NCBI RefSeq assembly: GCF_000001735.4
Contig: NC_003071.7
Coordinates: 11,711,151 to 11,775,150, forward strand
Direction of reading: 5' to 3'
DNA: 64,000 nt
From: Arabidopsis thaliana
Taxonomy: Eukaryota; Streptophyta; Magnoliopsida; Brassicales; Brassicaceae
The position numbers and the translations under genes were made by a program. Below, piece after piece: positions 10,926 to 22,322 of this stretch (within the stretch, counting starts at the first letter, position 1; each line of letters opens with the position of its first letter). Below the pieces are notes generated by a model, which was given only the letters and a program-made list of their open reading frames with translations, ran no database searches and was not told where the DNA came from.

Positions 10926-11090
10926 ACTCATTCGCTTGTAGAGAAAAATCACAACAAAACAATATTTCTCCTCTTGAAAATATATCTCCGTATTCCAATG
11001 AATACCAAAAACAGAGAGGGCGACGGGAGGGGAAGGGACGAAACTCCTACATGGCTGGTGACAAATAGACAGGGATATCGAACCTAACAT
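10914..11090 (-). CDS. 58-codon short ORF spanning the miR173 site
   Basis: The minus strand has an ATG at 11090 and stays open to TAA at 10914-10916, running through the whole miR173 site. The peptide starts MLGSISLSICHQPC and ends YKRMSHSS; it has no recognised domain. Two shorter frames start upstream on the same transcript: ATG at 11252 (18 codons) and ATG at 11171 (15 codons). For TAS2, a short ORF across the miR173 site has been reported to promote ta-siRNA production. This frame may play the same cis role rather than make a useful peptide. Confidence 0.35.
   Translation of the reverse strand: MLGSISLSICHQPCRSFVPSPPVALSVFGIHWNTEIYFQEEKYCFVVIFLYKRMSHSS
10931..10952 (-). promoter_or_regulatory. 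miR173 target site in TAS1A
   Basis: The plus strand here equals the miR173 sequence as I recall it, except at miRNA positions 9 (a C:A mismatch) and 14 (a G:U wobble). Everything else pairs, including the seed and positions 10-11. This 22-nt miRNA site triggers secondary siRNA production on the 3' cleavage product. Confidence 0.93.
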
Positions 11091-11342
11091 CTCACAAACT
11101 CGATCTCAATCTAGCTATAGACGCTAATCAAGAGAAGTAAAAGAAAGTACCTTTCTATCAGACAAGACCATGACTCGATCTAAAGGCGGAACCTGATCTA
11201 AGAACCTATCTCAACTTTTGAGTTAAGATGAGATTGTACTTGCAGAGCTTGACGGCGCTCATGTTTACTCTTTTTGGTATATGACGTCAGGCTTAGCCGC
11301 TTAGGGGTTTAGGTTTATGTGGTGTATAAAGAGTGACTTGGT

Positions 11343-11349
11343 TTATATA
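11343..11349 (-). promoter_or_regulatory. Probable TATA box of TAS1A
   Basis: Minus strand reads TATATAAAC, about 30 bases before the expected transcript start and about 390 bases before the miR173 site. Confidence 0.6.
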
Positions 11350-12129
11350 GTCCCATCGTTTTCCTTATTTGACCTTTTTTATTAAAGAGTACAAAGCCTT
11401 TTTGGGTCAAATTGATGATATGTATAGAGCCGTGGCTAGAAAATCCCCAAAGTACCCCCACAAATCACTATGTCAAAGATTCCAACGAGATTATTCCCAA
11501 TACCATAATCATGAGAAAAACTTAAGTTTCATCACCAAGCGAATACATTCCTTTATAATCTGAATGGTTAAAATTGTTTCTTACTACCTGTTGGTTGAGT
11601 ACATTTGTTGGACCAAATATTGTCAAGTCTCTTCAAGGCATTGTAAGAGTAAGCACCACCAGCTTCTCCACCCAACTGAAATCTTCTCCATTATCTTCTT
11701 CATATCGAAATAATTAAACTCATACTCAGCTAAAAACATCTCATCTTGAAGTTCAACAACGTCTTAAGGCTCTCAAGATTCAACAACTAGATAGAGAAAA
11801 AAAAAGGTATGAAGTTACTCTCACCCACACTTACAATCATTTTGGTTTCGAAATCGACAACCTTTTAAATTTCGCATATCTTCTTGTTAAGTTCTTTATT
11901 TCTTCAATTTTGGGATGATTTTTCACTTTTCCAATTGAAATAGCAAACGGGCGTTACTCACTTCGTGAATTGTGAGTGTATGTAACTATGTGTCTTTGAT
12001 TCATGTAAGCTATTGCAAGAGGTTAGAATGATTAAGCCTTACGCTTTACAAGAATTCACTTTTACACACTAGACTTTAGAAAATTCACTTTCTTTCTCTG
12101 TTTCAGGAGTTAAGAGGACTTTTAACATC
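11350..12129. other. Intergenic between TAS1A and a solo LTR
   Basis: No intact gene. On the minus strand at about 11600-11690 one frame reads LGGEAGGAYSYNALKRLDN and follows a TTTCAG that could be an intron acceptor. It looks more like an exon than random sequence, but I do not recognise the protein and find no matching neighbour exons. The rest is AT-rich. Confidence 0.4.
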
Positions 12130-12134
12130 ACAAT

Positions 12135-12786
12135 TGTTGAAATGAGAACAGTATGTTCAAATATACAAGGAAAATCAAAGAAAGCTAACTAGAGTTAAAA
12201 GTATATTAATCTCTGGTTGAGTTATGCTTTTGGGACCACAAGGAGGAGCCTTGTGCATCGCTGGCCAAGAAGGACGCTTTGTCCATTTGTGATTGCAAAA
12301 GGAGCGTTTGGTAGAAGCATTAGGTCTAAGGAGTGTCTTGCTATAAGAACTCTTGAAGACACACAAGGTAGGATGTCGCAAGCCAAGCGGCCGAAAGAGA
12401 GAGCTTAAGAAAACAATGTAGATCTATGGAGGGAGAAACAAGGGGGTTTTAGAAACAAGAAAGTGTAAGCTTTGGGTAGTTTCTTAAGTAGTCAAATGAT
12501 GAGAGACAATGAATCTTAGCTAGTGAAGAGCTTTAGACAATCACTTGTATCATTTGTAAACACCTTCTTCTTCATAGTGGAGTTGGGGATTTGTTGATCC
12601 CGACCGGATGTAGTGGCTCGTTAACGCCATGAACCGGGTTAACAAATCACTTGTGTGCTCTTCTTTCTTCTCTTTCTCTGTTCTGTTTCGACTTCTTCTT
12701 TGCTCTGTTTTTGCTGTGATCTTGCGTTGATGTTTATTGCATTGCTTTTAAGCTTGAGGTGTTGTAGAGGTGTCGAAACTTCAACA
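12135..12786 (+). mobile_element. Solo LTR, probably Ty1/copia type
   Basis: A 652-bp element bounded by TGTTGA and TCAACA, with a perfect 5-bp target duplication ACAAT at 12130-12134 and 12787-12791. Near its 3' third it has GACCGGATGTAG ... GAACCGGGTTAAC, which is typical of the transcribed part of plant copia LTRs. There is no internal region on either side, so it was left by recombination between the two LTRs of a former full element. Short reading frames inside it are not genes. The intact target duplication suggests it is not very old. Confidence 0.85.
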
Positions 12787-12934
12787 ACAATGTTTCGATA
12801 TGTGTTTTCAAAAGTTCATTGTGGATCTTAGGTTTCACAAGATTGGATAGAAGCAGCCATGACAAGTCACAAGTCTGATAATGACCACATCATTCCCAGG
12901 TTCTGTCACTACATGTAAGAAGACAAATAACCTG

Positions 12935-13095
12935 TCTGTTCAGAGAGCCTTTAGGGTGACTTGTATGCAGACAGAGAAACCGTTGGAGGAGTTATACAAT
13001 GTTAAAGTGGAAAGGAAAGTTTCAAAGAAACGGTTGTAAGCTGATCTTTTCTTTAACGCTCCTTATATTGTTTCAAGGCCTATGGTGATGATTGA
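12935..13095 (+). pseudogene. Pseudogene of an RmlC-like cupin (PTAC18-type)
   Basis: One frame reads RAFRVTCMQTEKPLEELYN followed by VKVERKVSKKRL. Shortly after, ADLFFNAPY appears, and then, after a frame change, CFKAYGDD with a stop. These are the start and end of small single-domain cupins related to PTAC18, as I remember their sequence. The whole central barrel between KKRL and ADLFF is missing, and the first part is preceded by stops. The remnant sits next to the solo LTR and lacks introns in the retained part. Confidence 0.55.
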
Positions 13096-13495
13096 TCCAA
13101 CTTAGACTTTTGAGTTTAGAGAGCCAAGAAACTTTACACTTGTTGCGTGTTGTTGTAGCCTGATGGATCTTCTTGTGATAATATAAGAAAACAAGTTCTC
13201 GTTTGTTCTGCATAAGTAAACTTAGGCAGCTTCAGGCATATTTCAGAGAGAGATAAAAAAACAAACTCTCAAAGGATAACTAAAAGAACTTTCAAATTAT
13301 TCAACTAGAAAGTTAAGCTTTAAGAAATCTAAATTCAAAACATCATATCATCAACTGAACAAAAAGAGAAACCCCACTATTTGGACAAAACCCCACTGTT
13401 TCATCAACTGAACAAAAAAGAAAGAAAACCAAGCCTGAATTGCCTGAAAACTAAATCCTTTTTACTTGTGGCTTAAGAAATAAGCAGAGTTATGA
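13096..13495. other. Intergenic before the B3-domain gene
   Basis: No gene seen. It should contain the 3'UTR of the minus-strand B3 gene. A short direct repeat, ATCATCAACTGAACAAAAA / TTCATCAACTGAACAAAAA, lies at about 13346-13415. Confidence 0.5.
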
Positions 13496-14535
13496 TTAGG
13501 AAGAACTAGAGCTGCTCTCTCCTGAACAGCCTTGGCCGGAGTTGCTAGAATATCTTGCCGGAGGAATGGGTAATGGTACCTGACCAGATTCACCGGAAGT
13601 AGAAGCGCCATCACCGCCAGGAAGAGAGTTTCCACGGCCAGAGTTTTTAGGGGTGAGAGCAAAACAGAGTTTGCCTGTTCCAGATCGGAAAGACCAGAGA
13701 GGATAGACGTCGTCTTCCTTAAACAACGTCTTACAAGCATCAAGCACGTTTTTCCAACCTTTAACAAAGACATAAATCCAGTTTCCTTTCATTTTCCACT
13801 TCCTCAATTCAAGCACATGCTTATTCAGCTCAGGATCCACGAAATTCACAGGCACACCATTGTCACGAATCTTCATGGCATTCTCATGTATGATTCTTGT
13901 CTCGTCCTCTGTCAAAAAGTCCGGAGTTTTCACCTGCTTAAAAGGAACTGAGAGACGTGCTTCAGTTTTTTTGAGATCGGTCTTATACAGTTGCCTCGTT
14001 GAGATCAACTTCGGATTGTAACCGTTCTCTTCTCTCCTCATGACGTTCAAGAGCCACTCCGGTGGAGTTGTTTGAATGGGTTCCTCCTCTAAAGGACAAA
14101 TGATTTTGCGTTTCTTGTGACTTCTCTTTTCCACATTAATGGGACGTTTTTCTTTGGACCGACGAGTAACATAAGAAGAAGGAGACGGTTCTAAACCTCG
14201 ATTAGGGTTTTGTGTAGTACTGGTTCCACGGAAGTGATTGATCTTTGTTGTTCGAGCGCACGCGTACATGTTGTTGTCTTCGTGGGAGAAGAAGATGATC
14301 GGTGACAAGGACCTCTCTTCTTTATTGGCACTGCATCCCCAGAGATATTAGGATCAACAGTTTGGTGTTTTCCAGGACTCGTCGTTTGAGATTCTGTGTG
14401 GTTGGCATACATGTTCTCTACCCTCTGTCCGACAATTTCTAGCAACGTATCCTCTGAAATACGACTCATCAGTGAAACAATAAGATCATCATGTTTCACC
14501 ATCTTTTTGTTTCGATTAAAACCAGGTTTCGCCAT
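13496..14535 (-). CDS. B3 (DUF313) domain protein
   Basis: Two overlapping frames belong to one gene. The N-terminal part begins MAKPGFNRNKKMVKHDDLIV at 14535. The C-terminal part contains the plant DUF313/B3 domain, with PEWLLNVMRR, YNPKLISTRQLYKTDLKK, RLSVPFKQV and WKMKGNWIYVFVKGWKNV, then a Ser-rich tail. The frames need an intron whose length is 2 modulo 3. One choice is 14197-14312 (307 residues, weak GTCC donor); another is 14220-14410 (282 residues, better GTATGC donor). I cannot choose between them without transcripts. Proteins of this family are nuclear and putatively DNA-binding. I recall it as AT2G27410. Confidence 0.8.
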
Positions 14536-14639
14536 TATGATCAAATCTCTTGACAAAATAGAACCCCAAAAAAACCTAGAAGGAATTCGAGTTCTAGTTA
14601 GAGAGAAAAAGGGTTGCTTTGCACGCAAGGAACAAAAGC

Positions 14640-15160
14640 CAAGAGCGAGAGAGAAGATAGGGTAATCGGGTTTGTGTAATGATGATCTTATATAATAATT
14701 CAGGTACCTTGGTAATTAAGAGAGAGAGAGAGAAAGGCACCGCCTCTTTACGAGATTAAGAAAACAGAGAAAACCTAATTAAGGCCGGTTCTCAGATTTA
14801 GACCGGTTTTAATAAGATTCAGGTCCTACGCTTATTAATATGTCATGTCTCATTTTTAATCACTTGGTTCACCTGAACATGTTACACCAACTTAATTAAT
14901 ATATGCTTTCATTTGTGAAAAATGTAAATTGACTAAAGTCCTCTGTTTTCTTTTGTGCTTACGTTTTTTTTTTTTTTTTTTTTCTGGTTTCAAGCAATTT
15001 AAACTTTTACTTGGTGCTTTTATTCTTCTACCCACATCAGATTAAAAATATATATCAATCCATTTGCACGAAAACATGGGGACCATAATGTTTCTCAAAA
15101 TAACATTTTGATCAGAATACTTTCAACTACTTCAAGCCCACCCAATCAATCTTCATGTAT
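14640..15160. other. Intergenic, B3 promoter and protease 3' region
   Basis: Contains a GA-rich run near 14718-14735 and a T run at 14966-14984. No gene seen. Confidence 0.5.
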
Positions 15161-16369
15161 TCAAGCAAGTGGATAGAAAGCAAGAATGGCCAAACCACAC
15201 ATTCCTTGGGGTGCATCCACGTCTCTCTTGATCCTCATGTAACCATTTTCTCCCCAAGTTTCCCCCCAAGAATTCTTCACCACCCAATACTTAGTCCCTT
15301 CTTCACTCATTCCATAACCAACAATTGTAACCGCATGATGCAAATCCGTCCCACATTCTCCGTTGAATACCCCTCCCGAGTAGTGCCTAAACGCGGCCCC
15401 TGTCCCTTCTATCCCCACAGAAACAGGCTGTTGAGACACTGCTTGTAGCAACGCTTCCTCATTATTCATTGGAACGGTCTCATATCCGCTGATTGTGGCT
15501 GCACGAAAAGACGATGATAGGGTAGTTGATGAACTACAAGTTTGTTGTGATTCTTGGTATGGATAGTTATCCTCAGTAGTGATGCCTTGGTTTTTGATTA
15601 TGTACTCGAAAGCTTTCGACATTATCCCTCCACGACATCCTTGATTGTAGTCTCTGTCGCAGTCTAAGAGTTGTTGCTCCGATAGCGATACAAGCTCGCC
15701 TTTAGTAATCTTTGTAATGCCTTCCACTGCCGCCACCGCGGAAAACGCCCAGCATCCTCCTATTCCGTTTTCAAAAAATTCATGTTTAAAACAATGTATC
15801 TCTCTATTCTTTTGTTTTTTGTTAAGGAACAAAAATTAAAATCCAAAAAAAAAGAATCAACATAGTGACGTCAAGCCCAAATAATGCAGATTGTTATAAA
15901 AAACAAAGCTTAAATAATTACCACATCGGCCTTGATACTTAACGGGTGTAACAGCCCCCTCTTGTCTCCAATCCATGCTCTCGCCATTATCACTAACATT
16001 ACCATATCTAAACGGCACCGTGTTTTTGCCCGAAGACAGAGTTGAAATTCTGGTTATAGCCTCGGGCACAACTAGTCCAGTGTGTGTCGCCCGAAATTCT
16101 TCGTCCGTAAGATCAGAGAACTCGTTGATATCAACCTTGTACGTGATTTTATTATTCATGTTGAAGTTCTGGACGAACTCCAAATTCTTCTTGAAGATAT
16201 TAAACCGATTTCTTTTCTCGGTTTCGTCAGAGTAAACGCGATTGAATCGAGCCATCCATTGCTCATGTTTCTCAATGGCAGAAGCTTCAAAAAGGCTACC
16301 ACGAGATGTAGCTAGCGAAGTTCTGTAACTTAAAAAAATAGTTAGAATGAAGATGATAGTTGACGCCAT
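15161..16369 (-). CDS. Papain-type cysteine protease (C1A), complete
   Basis: Two exons, 15922-16369 and 15161-15759, joined in phase, encode 348 residues. A signal peptide (STIIFILTIFLSYRTSLA) leads into an I29 propeptide with the ERFNIN-like run EKRNRFNIFKKNLEFVQNFN. The mature enzyme has oxyanion Gln146 and catalytic Cys152 in QGRCGGCWAFS, the GCRGG disulfide motif, catalytic His291 (LHHAV) and Asn312 (KNSWG). All catalytic residues are present. GRCGGCW replaces the usual GQCGSCW, a mild variation. Expected in vacuole or apoplast. The 3' part is the source of the fragment at 9915-10175. A minus-strand TATA sits about 120 bases upstream. I recall it as AT2G27420. Confidence 0.92.
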
Positions 16370-16490
16370 TCCCTATAGGTAATATGTATGGGCACAATTT
16401 AAAAATAGTATCAATAAAAATACTCTTATAATACAAATGTTTTGGTTTTTGTTACTTGGTTTGCCAAGAAGCGGGTATGCCAAAATGGTC

Positions 16491-16497
16491 TTATATA
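16491..16497 (-). promoter_or_regulatory. Probable TATA box of the cysteine protease gene
   Basis: Minus strand reads TATATAA, 122 bases before the ATG at 16369. Confidence 0.5.
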
Positions 16498-16499
16498 AG

Positions 16500-18763
16500 A
16501 AATTGTGAGTGAAGTGTGTGGTGCGATGTTGAGTGTGTGGTTTAAATATACTAAGGAAGTGGGACCAAATGACATGGGAAAAAACAAATTGCAACATTAT
16601 TGATGTTAGATTCTATTTGCCAGTTTTTATATGCTTCAGCCTTCACTCAAAGTTAATGGTCAAGTTTTAACTCGGTGAGAATTCGTTTGTATTGGCTGGT
16701 TAAAGTTTGGGAGGTTCGCATGATATACCGTTTTGAAAACTAAGCTTATGGTACAAAGCCATTCTTGATTTTTTTTTTTTTTGCTTTGGTTTTGTGGTCT
16801 ATATTTATCTCTCTACCTGTGCCTTGCTCGAACATTGTACACGTCACACGTTGTACTCTTAGTGCATTCGCAGACCACACGAGCCAAGGCAGCAATTGTT
16901 AAAATATAAAATCAGGTAGAAGCAAAGGAAATCACAAATATTAAAAAGCGAATATGTATTGGTTCCAAACAAATAAATGTATTTTAAATTATCTAAATAC
17001 GCTGGTCTCACAAATCTTATCTCCCTAAATAGTCGAGATGAGTGTGTGAGTGTCCACGAATAATTCATATTATACGATCTTCGAATAGAACCAAAACAAT
17101 CGGAAATAATACAGAGATTGGTATCAAATTCTAGCAAATAATTGGACGAGTAATTTTTGTTTACTTTTTGTGTTCTTTTTATTCATTTTTTTCGTTTCTG
17201 CGTCAACGAGGCTTTCTTTTTAGTATTTGACCAAGTTGGTCTATTCTATTTTATTAGTATTCCGTTATACCATGCCTTCGACAACGTGAACAAGCAAACA
17301 ACAATATTTCGTAATCGAATCAATATAAATTGTGAAATTGAATTTTTTCATAGAAAATAATTTAAAAATCCATTTTTGCTTTTGCTGTTGTGTCTGGTCA
17401 AATCCTATCATGTAACTCCATAATGCAATAACTGATTTTTTCAAGTGGCTCTACTCTCTTACAATTACAACTTGCAAAGTTATTGTTATGTAGATAATGT
17501 TATTGCTGTAAATGGTTGAAGTAACTCCCTAAGGCAAGTGGCCCTTGTCTCGAATCTCGGCATTAAGGCTTTAAATTCTTTTGATTGATTTTTAAGTTTT
17601 TGCTTTGTTAATTTTGGCTGTTTCACAAATAGCGCAAAAGAAAAAAAAAGCAAAAGAAAAAATTCTACCCATTCCCACCAAAATTTAGCCAATCAGAATA
17701 ATAATAGCTGAAAATATTTTTCAACTCATTTACTCTTAAAATAGGGAAAAAGTCAAAAACAATAAAACGAAACGTTTCACCTACTTTTAAAACATGAGAA
17801 AAAATTTCGCGCTAACTTTACTTTTTTACTTGTCAACTTTTTTTAACTCTATATATCTACACACCAATCACAACCTTCATGTTCTACTATTTCACGTATC
17901 ATTGGGAATTATGATTTGTGTTTTTTTCATTTTTCCCCGTCATGGCTGATGGCTGAAACCAAAATGTACTTTAAAATCAATTTTCTTAGTTTTCAAGGTT
18001 TAGTGTACCTGAAGTCTAAAGATAAAGCTTCCAGTGTGATACATACTCCCCATTCATGGTTTGTAATCTAATCATTTAGCTTGAATTGAAAGTCCCTATT
18101 AAAATGCTCAAGTCCCTCCTAGGGGGACTTGAACCGTTTCTTGACCTTGTATGTTGAAAATTCTTCACGTCAAGCATTAATCTTTACTCCTTTATTCTTG
18201 GGTTTGCCTTTCAAAAGCAATGTTGCTTACAAGTAACAAAAACGCTTTTATCATGGACTTTATATCTAAATGTTGCCATTTACATGGCTAGCAAATGCTT
18301 AGCATGTTGTCAAACTCCTCCAATAAAAGTTGTGTAGTCTATCATGAACATGGAGTCTTCAACGGTGTATAATCAAATTGTAGTCGTCTAATAGACCGTT
18401 TCAACTAACCTTCCGAATTCGACACTTTTATGAATAAGATTATTAACCTCAGAAAAACGATTATGTTCTTAGATAAAAACATTTACTTGTCATGCTCTTT
18501 GTGTTTCACATCTCCAACTCGTTCTCTAACAATTCTAAATGAAAATGGTGATTTCTTTCAAGTCAAAAGAAAACCAAGATTGGATCATGGATCTACAAAT
18601 AAGATTGATCCAAATTCAAGTTTAATTGGAGTAAATCCATATTAAAGTAGCGAACTCTTAAAAAGTTTCATGTTTTGGCAATTGCACTTCGAAGTATTTC
18701 TGTGTTCAGAGCAAGACACTCACTAATCACTTTATATGGCAATGTCATAACACAAAACAAAGA
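16500..18763. other. 2.3-kb intergenic stretch
   Basis: AT-rich. Frames of 60-92 codons are scattered on both strands and none has a signal peptide, domain or good context. The 71-codon frame at 18430-18645 is the longest near the ARM gene and is not convincing. Confidence 0.5.
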
Positions 18764-21700
18764 TCAATAAGTCAAACTTTTAGAGCTTGTGCTGATGATC
18801 AAAGACTTAAGCCTACAACTTTCACTCTCCATATCCAAATTCCCTCGTCGAGTTATCATCTCCATGTTCTTGTATAAACTCTGTTTCACCAGATTCTTCA
18901 TCATCTTCCTACCTTCTTCCCCTGACCTCGGGCTCATTGGAGATCCCATCCCAGGACTCACCCAACCCGTTTGTGGACCCGAATGAGGACCCATCCGTAC
19001 ATTTCTCTCATCCTTGAACCATTGCAAAAGTTTCACTGCCCTCTTTTGAACCAGAGGACTCCCAAGTAAGCTCACTTCAAGAAGAACCGGCACAATCCCT
19101 GCCTTGGCCATTTTCTCACGCTGGCTCCAACTCTGATGAGCTAATACCATCAAGATATACGCCGCGTATTCTTGGCATTTCGGTATATCTTCCCATGTTA
19201 GAATCTCTATTAAACCTTTAGACACAAGCAAACAATCCTCCATTGCTTTTTTACCCATTTGAGTCACCACCAATTTCCCTAGACTCGCTAGTGCCTTCTC
19301 AGACAAGTCTTTAGTTGACATTAGGCTTAGGAGTGTCTCCACTGCCCCGTTCAAGACCAAAGGTCCTGCGTTTTCCAACACAAGGCAGAGATTGCTTATG
19401 GTGGCTAGACATATCTCTTTGGTCTTCATATCTGTTGAATCTGAATTCATCGTGTCCATTAAGAACGGTAGAATTTGTGATGAAGCTACTGGTAATTGTG
19501 TGTTGGTTAGAGATGACAATGAAAGCAGAAGCTCGGCAAAGGCATGTCTTGTTGATTGGTCGAGAACTTCAACATTTTTGGGAAGCTTTGAGCATATATC
19601 GGCGTTCACCATCAGCGCCTTGTTCCTGAAGTAAGAGAAAAATAAGAATCAAATTCGTTATATCGAATAATATTAACATTTCATATATAAAGTAATTTTA
19701 CATTATACAATATTATAGTATATTTAATATCAACTATTTATGAACAAATAAACATTGAAATGTTTCTCTTTAAAATAATAATAAAAAAAGTTAAGATTAA
19801 GTAATTCGAATTTTCCAATAAATATTATGAGAATTCCAAATTTCTTTTTATCAATATTCGCTGATGCAATCTCTTTAAGAGAAGTGTGAAAATCACTTGT
19901 GAAGCAAGAAGAGATAAAGTTTTTAAAAAGCTTAAGTAACATTGATTAATTCATAAAAGTGTTTCCTAAGAACCACGTTTTAATCAATTTCAAAATCAAC
20001 TAACGATATGTTTCAACTTCTTGCTAATATATGTAGTTTTTGATATATATCTCGTATTTGCTAGAAAGAGTATTATAATTATGTATAAAAAAATTAAGTT
20101 AGACACATATAGATTAGGCAGAAGTCAGTGGAATATGATCTTCAACTTTTCTAATAGATGAATGGTCAGAAAATATTAATGGCCAATTAGAGATATACTA
20201 ATGGGCTGTCAACTAACGTGACTTGTCTCTACCCTTCCAAGTTCCCACTCGGAATTAATATTCTTAATTTTCATTTAGTAGTAAAAACATTCATTATTAG
20301 ACTATAATGTCACAGTTATTTGTTTGTTTATTATTAAGAAATGAATGATATATCGCAATACTGACCAATAGATATTCATCCATTTCTTAGTGGAATGCCA
20401 CCGAAGCTTTCCAAACTCCTCTATGTCTATGTTCTTTGTATTTTTCGGAAGTTATAGACACATGTATATCATTTGCATATAAATTCTAAACTCTTTTTTT
20501 TTGGGTTTTAAACACCTGTCATATATTTATTTTTATTTGTTTTATATTCTACATCGTAATTACCAAAGTTCTTAATGAATTTTCAAGTGATTAAAGAATT
20601 AGTTGTAAATAAATTTTAACAAATAATCACATATTTAAAGTTTACATAATATGATACACATATGAACAATTCTAACTTAATTATTATACCTATAGGTTTA
20701 TAAGGTGATAATGTTGCCTTTATGTAACACTCAATATTGACCAAATTTAAATCAGTGAGGGAAAGAAGGGCACGTGAGGGAAACGTCAAGGGTACTTCAT
20801 AAAGGCAAATTAGATGCTACGGCAGGATCCACTATTTTAGTTATAATTATTTATCGCATTAGTTTCAAAATCAAACACTCTTAAAAAGAGAAAAACAAAA
20901 TGAATATCGGTTGACGAAAAGAAATTGAAGAGTATGGTGAATGAAGAAAATTAGGCATATCATCACCTTTAGTCAAAAGAATGAAAATCGGTAAAAAATC
21001 ACTCTAGTGGATAATTTTGTCAACAGATGACTTATGATCTTATGTTATATATTCAAAAATTCCAATATATGTTTTGCAACTATATTTCACACTAATTTAA
21101 ATATTCTAAAGTCAAAGATAAATGAAACAAAAAGACAGATGATATATCTATTATACACCTAAGTTGTAAGTTGTAAACACTATTTTTGAACATCTTGGAA
21201 AATTCGAATGTAGCCAAAGACATAAATCCAATATATTTTTTTGGTATAACCGTAAATCCAATAAGATCAATCACCTTTGGATAAAGCTAAAAATGCAAGT
21301 TGATTTAAAAATCAATCTAATCTAAATGATTGTAAAGCAAGAGACAAGACTGTAATTTGACAATTACCATACACACCAAGAACAAAACCAAAGACTAAAC
21401 AAGAACATATAACAAATATTTAACATTTTCTTCATTGTTTTCTCGTAAATTAGACAAAAAATAATAATAAATACACATGCATCGATATTTATGAATTTTG
21501 ATTTATCAGTGAAATAATTTGATAAAATTACTAAAATTTATAATTGAAAAATTAAAAGAACTTACGTGTAGGTTCCATGAGAAAGCTGAATAAGAGCATT
21601 GACGGCAGCTTTCTGATGGCCGGAAACATCGGAAGCGACCATAGAAACAAGAATTTGAATAACACCTAGCTCAGCCATGAGCTTCCGAGTCTTCTTATCT

Positions 21701-22020
21701 TCTCGGGCAAGTTTCTCGATCTCTATGGCAGCTTTCTCCTTCTCTTCCCAGCTTCCGAAGTGGATCTTCTTTACAGTTTTTTGTAACACAACCTCCTCAT
21801 TCTCATCTTCTGGTGGCTTTGATACAATTTCTTCCGGAAGCGCCGCCACCTTCTCGAAATCTTGATAGGTTCTTGATTTCTCTGGTAACGCTTGAAGATT
21901 ACTTTTGCGGAAGGATGCTTTGGATTTCAAAAGGCATCGAATCTTTGTGAAGAAGTTGAGCTTCATGTATTGAAGTTGCCAAACTGAAGAAGAAGAGGAT
22001 TGTGTTCGAGAGGAAGACAT
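18764..22020 (-). CDS. ARM-repeat protein
   Basis: Two exons, 21566-22020 and 18764-19625, join in phase to encode 438 residues. The first exon has a basic N-terminal part (MKLNFFTKIRCLLKSKASF), then acidic residues, and begins the helical repeats (WEEKEKAAIEIEKLAREDKK, then IQILVSMVASDVSGHQKAAV). The second exon carries about five more armadillo-type repeats (LVLNGAVETLLSLMSTKDLS; IVPVLLEVSLLGSPLVQKRA) and a basic tail. No U-box is visible, so it is not a typical PUB ligase. The partner is unknown. The 1.94-kb intron (19626-21565) is long for this genome, is AT-rich, and holds no recognised gene. I recall it as AT2G27430. Confidence 0.88.
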
Positions 22021-22322
22021 AATGGATAGATGATTTGATGTTCTGTTTCTTTTAGTGGACTTCGCTCGTCATATATATATCGACCTATTGATATTTGTCC
22101 AACTTTAGGTATTTATGGGGCCAATAAGGTATAGGCCTAATGCCGGTAAGATTTTTAGAAAAATATAATTTTAAAGTAAACAAATGATGTACGTTTTGTA
22201 TCGCATAACTAATAATCTTTTACTATATACTTCATGTGTCCTAAAACTCAGGCAAGGCCTAAGCTTCTTTATCTTTTCATTTTTTCAATCACCACCATAA
22301 AAAGCATTTGGTTATATAGATC

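Larger units (their letters stand above)
10400..11315 (-). ncRNA. TAS1A: TAS1A trans-acting siRNA precursor
   Basis: The minus-strand transcript carries a miR173 target at 10931-10952, 360 or so bases after the expected start. Downstream lies the signature ta-siRNA known as siR255/siR480 at 10835-10815. miR173 cleavage between 10941 and 10940 sets 21-nt registers, and this siRNA is exactly register 6. Established biology: AGO1-miR173 cuts the transcript, RDR6/SGS3 make it double-stranded, and DCL4 dices phased 21-mers that silence other genes, including HTT heat-tolerance genes. A TATA at 11343-11349 puts the start near 11315. The 3' end near 10400 is estimated from the usual length of about 0.9 kb. 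It corresponds to AT2G27400 from memory. Confidence 0.93.

Noticed and set aside
12175-12408. Frames of 63-68 codons
   Set aside because: They lie inside the solo LTR and have no similarity to proteins.
19626-21565. Possible gene inside the large ARM intron
   Set aside because: Only chance frames of 60-70 codons and no element ends found.
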